Positions 61,809-64,000 of a DNA stretch of 64,000 nt are shown here, piece by piece. The position numbers were made by a program, and so were the translations under genes. Position 1 is the first letter of the stretch, and the number at the start of each line of letters is the position of its first letter. This stretch comes from Planctomyces sp. SH-PL62 (GTDB lineage Bacteria; Planctomycetota; Planctomycetia; Isosphaerales; Isosphaeraceae). The notes under the pieces are model-generated. The model saw only the letters and a list, made by a program, of their open reading frames with translations. It was not told the origin of the DNA and did not search any database. Location of the stretch: contig NZ_CP011274.1 of the NCBI RefSeq assembly GCF_001610895.1, positions 1 through 64,000 on the forward strand, in the 5' to 3' direction.

Positions 61809-64000
61809 TGAAACCGCAAGTCGCCGACCTCGACAAGCCCTTGACCCTGACCGAGCTGATGCGCGGCGCCGCGGCCCCCGAGGCCGGCTCCACCGGCCCG
61901 CGCTACTGGCGCAGCCTCTCCGAGCTGGCCGACGACGGCGCGTTCAGCGAGCAGGCCCGGACCGCCGCCGCGCGGGCCCAGGCCGCGATCTTCGGCCTGG
62001 ACGATTCCAGCCGCCGCAAGTTCCTGACGCTGATGGGCGCCTCGTTCGCCCTCGCCGGCGTCACCGGCTGCGGCGTCCAGCCGCTCGAGAAGATCGTCCC
62101 GTACGTCGAACAGCCCGAGCTGATCGTCCCGGGCAAGCCCCTCTTCTTCGCCACCGCCTCCTCGTTCGGCGGCGACGGCGTCGGCCTCCTGGTCGAGAGC
62201 CAGATGGGGCGGCCGACCAAGATCGAGGGGAACCCCTCGCATCCGACCAGCCGGGGCGCGACCGACATCTTCGCCCAGGCCGAGGTCCTCAACCTCTACG
62301 ATCCCGACCGTTCGCAGGTCGTCGTCCACGACGGCCGCGTCGACACCTGGGAGCGGTTCCTCCGCTTCGCCATCGACCTTCGCGAGCGGAAGAAGGCCGA
62401 ACGGGGCCGGGGCCTGCGGCTCCTCACCCGCTCGGTCGCCTCCCCCACGGAGCTCGACCAGATCCGCCGCCTCCGCGAGCTGATGCCCGAGGCCAAGTGG
62501 CACAGCTACGAGCCGGTCAACCGCGACGCCTCCCGCAAGGGGGCGGAGCTGGCCCTGGGCTCGGCGTTCGAGGTCGGCTACCACCTGGAGAAGGCCGACG
62601 TCGTCGTCGCGCTCGACGCCGACCTGCTCGGCCGCGGCCCCGCCGGCCTCCGCCACGCCCGCGCGTTCGCCGACCGCCGCGATCCCGACGGCGAGTCCCC
62701 GCTGCGGCTCTACGCCTTCGAGCCCACGCCCACCCTCACCGGCGTCGCGGCCGACCGCCGCACGCCGGTCGCCTCGGCCGACGTCCTCCTCGTCCTCGCG
62801 GCGCTCGCCAGGGCGCTCAAGGTCGAGGGCGCGCCCGAGCTGGACGGCAAGCGGATCGAGCCCCACGCCGCCGCGATCGTCGCCCTGGCCGCCGAGCTCG
62901 AAGCGGCGAAGGGGAAGGCCCTGGTCGTCGTCGGCGACGGCCAGCCCGCCGAGGCCCACGCCCTGGCCCTGGCCGTCAACGCCGCCCTGGGGGCGATCGG
63001 CGAGACCCTGACCCTCGCCCCCCCCGCCGAGCTGGCCCCGGTCGACCAGACCGCGTCCCTCGTCGAACTCGCCCGCGACATCGAATCCGGCGCCGTCGAC
63101 ACCCTGTTCGTGCTGGGCGCCAACCCAGTCTACGAGGCCCCGTCCGACCTCAAGATGGGCGACGTCCTCCAGAACCCGAAGCTCACGGCGCTGATCCACC
63201 TCGGCCTCCACAACGACGAGACCGGGGCCATCAGCCACTGGCACATCCCCGAGGCCCACTTCCTGGAGGCCTGGGGCGACGTCCGCTCCGCCGACGGGAC
63301 GTGCAGCCTCCAGCAGCCGCTCATCGAGCCGCTCTACCAGGGCCGATCCGCGTCCGACGTCCTCGCGGCGTTGCTGGGCGAGGTCGGCGTCCCCGGCCAG
63401 GAACTCGTCCGCAGCTACTGGCGGACCCGGCTCCCGGCCGAGACCTTCGAACAGACCTGGCGCAAGGCGCTCCGCGACGGCGTCGTCGACCTCCCGGCCC
63501 CGGCCGAGAAGGCCGCCGAGACGCCGACCGCCGCCAAGCTCGACAAGGTCCAGTGGCCCGGCCCCGCGGTCCTCGCGGCCGACGAACTGGAAATCGTCTT
63601 CCGGCCCGACCCGACCATCTGGGACGGCCGGTACGCCAACAACGGCTGGCTCCAGGAGCTTCCGAAGCCCCTGACCACCCTGACCTGGGACAACGCCGCG
63701 CTGGTGAGCCCGGCCCTGGCCAAGCGGCTGGGGCTCGAGGACCAGCAGGTCGTCCTGCTGGAGTTCCGCAGCTCGATCGTCGAGGCCCCGGTCCTGATCA
63801 CCCCCGGCCAGGCCGAGGACACGGTGACCGTGCACCTGGGCTACGGCCGCGCCCGCGCCGGCCGGGTCGGCAACGGCATCGGCTTCGACGCCTACCGCCT
63901 GCGGCGGTCCGACGCCCCCTGGGCCGCCGTCGGCCTGAAGCTCACGGCGACGACCAAGCGGATCCCGCTGGCGATCACCCAGCACCACCACCGCACCGAG
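61805..64000 (+). CDS. actB: Alternative complex III molybdopterin-like/Fe-S subunit ActB (3' end outside window)
   Basis: The large periplasmic subunit, seen here for 732 codons. The N-terminal twin-arginine signal SSRRKFLTLMGASFALAGVT ends with CGVQPLEKIVPYVEQP, as in ActB. The molybdopterin-oxidoreductase-like part follows (GRPTKIEGNPSHPTSRGATD, IFAQAEVLNLYDPDRSQVVV and WHIPEAHFLEAWGDVRSADG), but the Fe4S4/cofactor cysteines of true enzymes are absent, as known for ActB, where the domain is structural. The ferredoxin-like C-terminal domain that would carry the Fe-S clusters lies beyond 64000. It overlaps actA by four bases. The rest of the operon (actC, D, E, F) should follow. Confidence 0.93.
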   Translation, partial: MMKPQVADLDKPLTLTELMRGAAAPEAGSTGPRYWRSLSELADDGAFSEQARTAAARAQAAIFGLDDSSRRKFLTLMGASFALAGVTGCGVQPLEKIVPYVEQPELIVPGKPLFFATASSFGGDGVGLLVESQMGRPTKIEGNPSHPTSRGATDIFAQAEVLNLYDPDRSQVVVHDGRVDTWERFLRFAIDLRERKKAERGRGLRLLTRSVASPTELDQIRRLRELMPEAKWHSYEPVNRDASRKGAELALGSAFEVGYHLEKADVVVALDADLLGRGPAGLRHARAFADRRDPDGESPLRLYAFEPTPTLTGVAADRRTPVASADVLLVLAALARALKVEGAPELDGKRIEPHAAAIVALAAELEAAKGKALVVVGDGQPAEAHALALAVNAALGAIGETLTLAPPAELAPVDQTASLVELARDIESGAVDTLFVLGANPVYEAPSDLKMGDVLQNPKLTALIHLGLHNDETGAISHWHIPEAHFLEAWGDVRSADGTCSLQQPLIEPLYQGRSASDVLAALLGEVGVPGQELVRSYWRTRLPAETFEQTWRKALRDGVVDLPAPAEKAAETPTAAKLDKVQWPGPAVLAADELEIVFRPDPTIWDGRYANNGWLQELPKPLTTLTWDNAALVSPALAKRLGLEDQQVVLLEFRSSIVEAPVLITPGQAEDTVTVHLGYGRARAGRVGNGIGFDAYRLRRSDAPWAAVGLKLTATTKRIPLAITQHHHRTE

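Noticed and set aside
1-64000. CRISPR arrays, tRNA or rRNA genes
   Set aside because: I found no regular repeat-spacer pattern and no recognisable tRNA or rRNA sequence by eye; a covariance-model scan would be decisive.

Overview
The window is GC-rich and looks like the genome of a planctomycete, most likely of the Isosphaeraceae type. The evidence is a DUF1559 prepilin-like protein with an N-terminal [20 protein letters not shown] helix, a gene of the ANRANAxKSTGPRTxxGK family, an alternative complex III operon (ActA, ActB), a G8-domain protein and an FHA/coiled-coil protein. I saw no rRNA, tRNA or CRISPR array.

Layout. (1) 1-14.1 kb is a surface-polysaccharide locus: nucleotide-sugar enzymes (two extended SDR epimerases, RfbC, RfbF, RfbA), two GT2 glycosyltransferases, an ABC exporter (Wzm/Wzt type), HldE, a polyprenyl-phosphate sugar transferase and an FHA protein. 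A giant TPR protein (14.1-18.5 kb) follows. (2) 18.8-24 kb is a plasmid-type replication and partition module: at least nine direct 17-bp iterons, hairpins, a RepA-like initiator, and a ParA/ribbon-helix-helix pair, followed by about 1.3 kb of odd degenerate word-repeat DNA. (3) 24-35 kb holds an envelope-stress-like operon (AI-2E-type transporter fused to a B12-binding-like fold, CBS protein, holin-X-like and DUF883-like proteins). Next to it are an NtrC-family sigma-54 activator and two sensor kinases. Sigma-54-like promoter matches lie on both sides of the activator. (4) 35.2-40.5 kb is a heavy-metal RND efflux operon. (5) 41-49 kb holds the DUF1559 protein, a lipoprotein, a CEMIP-like G8 protein, a MITE-like element, a SulP transporter, a toxin-antitoxin pair whose toxin has an in-frame amber codon, and a beta-carbonic anhydrase. 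(6) 49.4-52.6 kb is a mobile-element patch: a truncated IS5-like element abutting a broken secreted-protein gene, a low-GC orphan gene, and an intact IS630 element. (7) 52.7-60.9 kb is a two-gene operon with a 2,045-residue membrane GH94-type protein. (8) 61.1-64 kb is the start of the alternative complex III operon, cut by the window end.

Sequence quality. Six apparent single-base insertions break the three genes in the first 1.35 kb, and one missing base in a C5/G5 run splits the TPR gene near 16.94 kb. These look like sequencing or assembly errors rather than true pseudogenes. Functions are assigned from sequence motifs read by eye. No database search was run.
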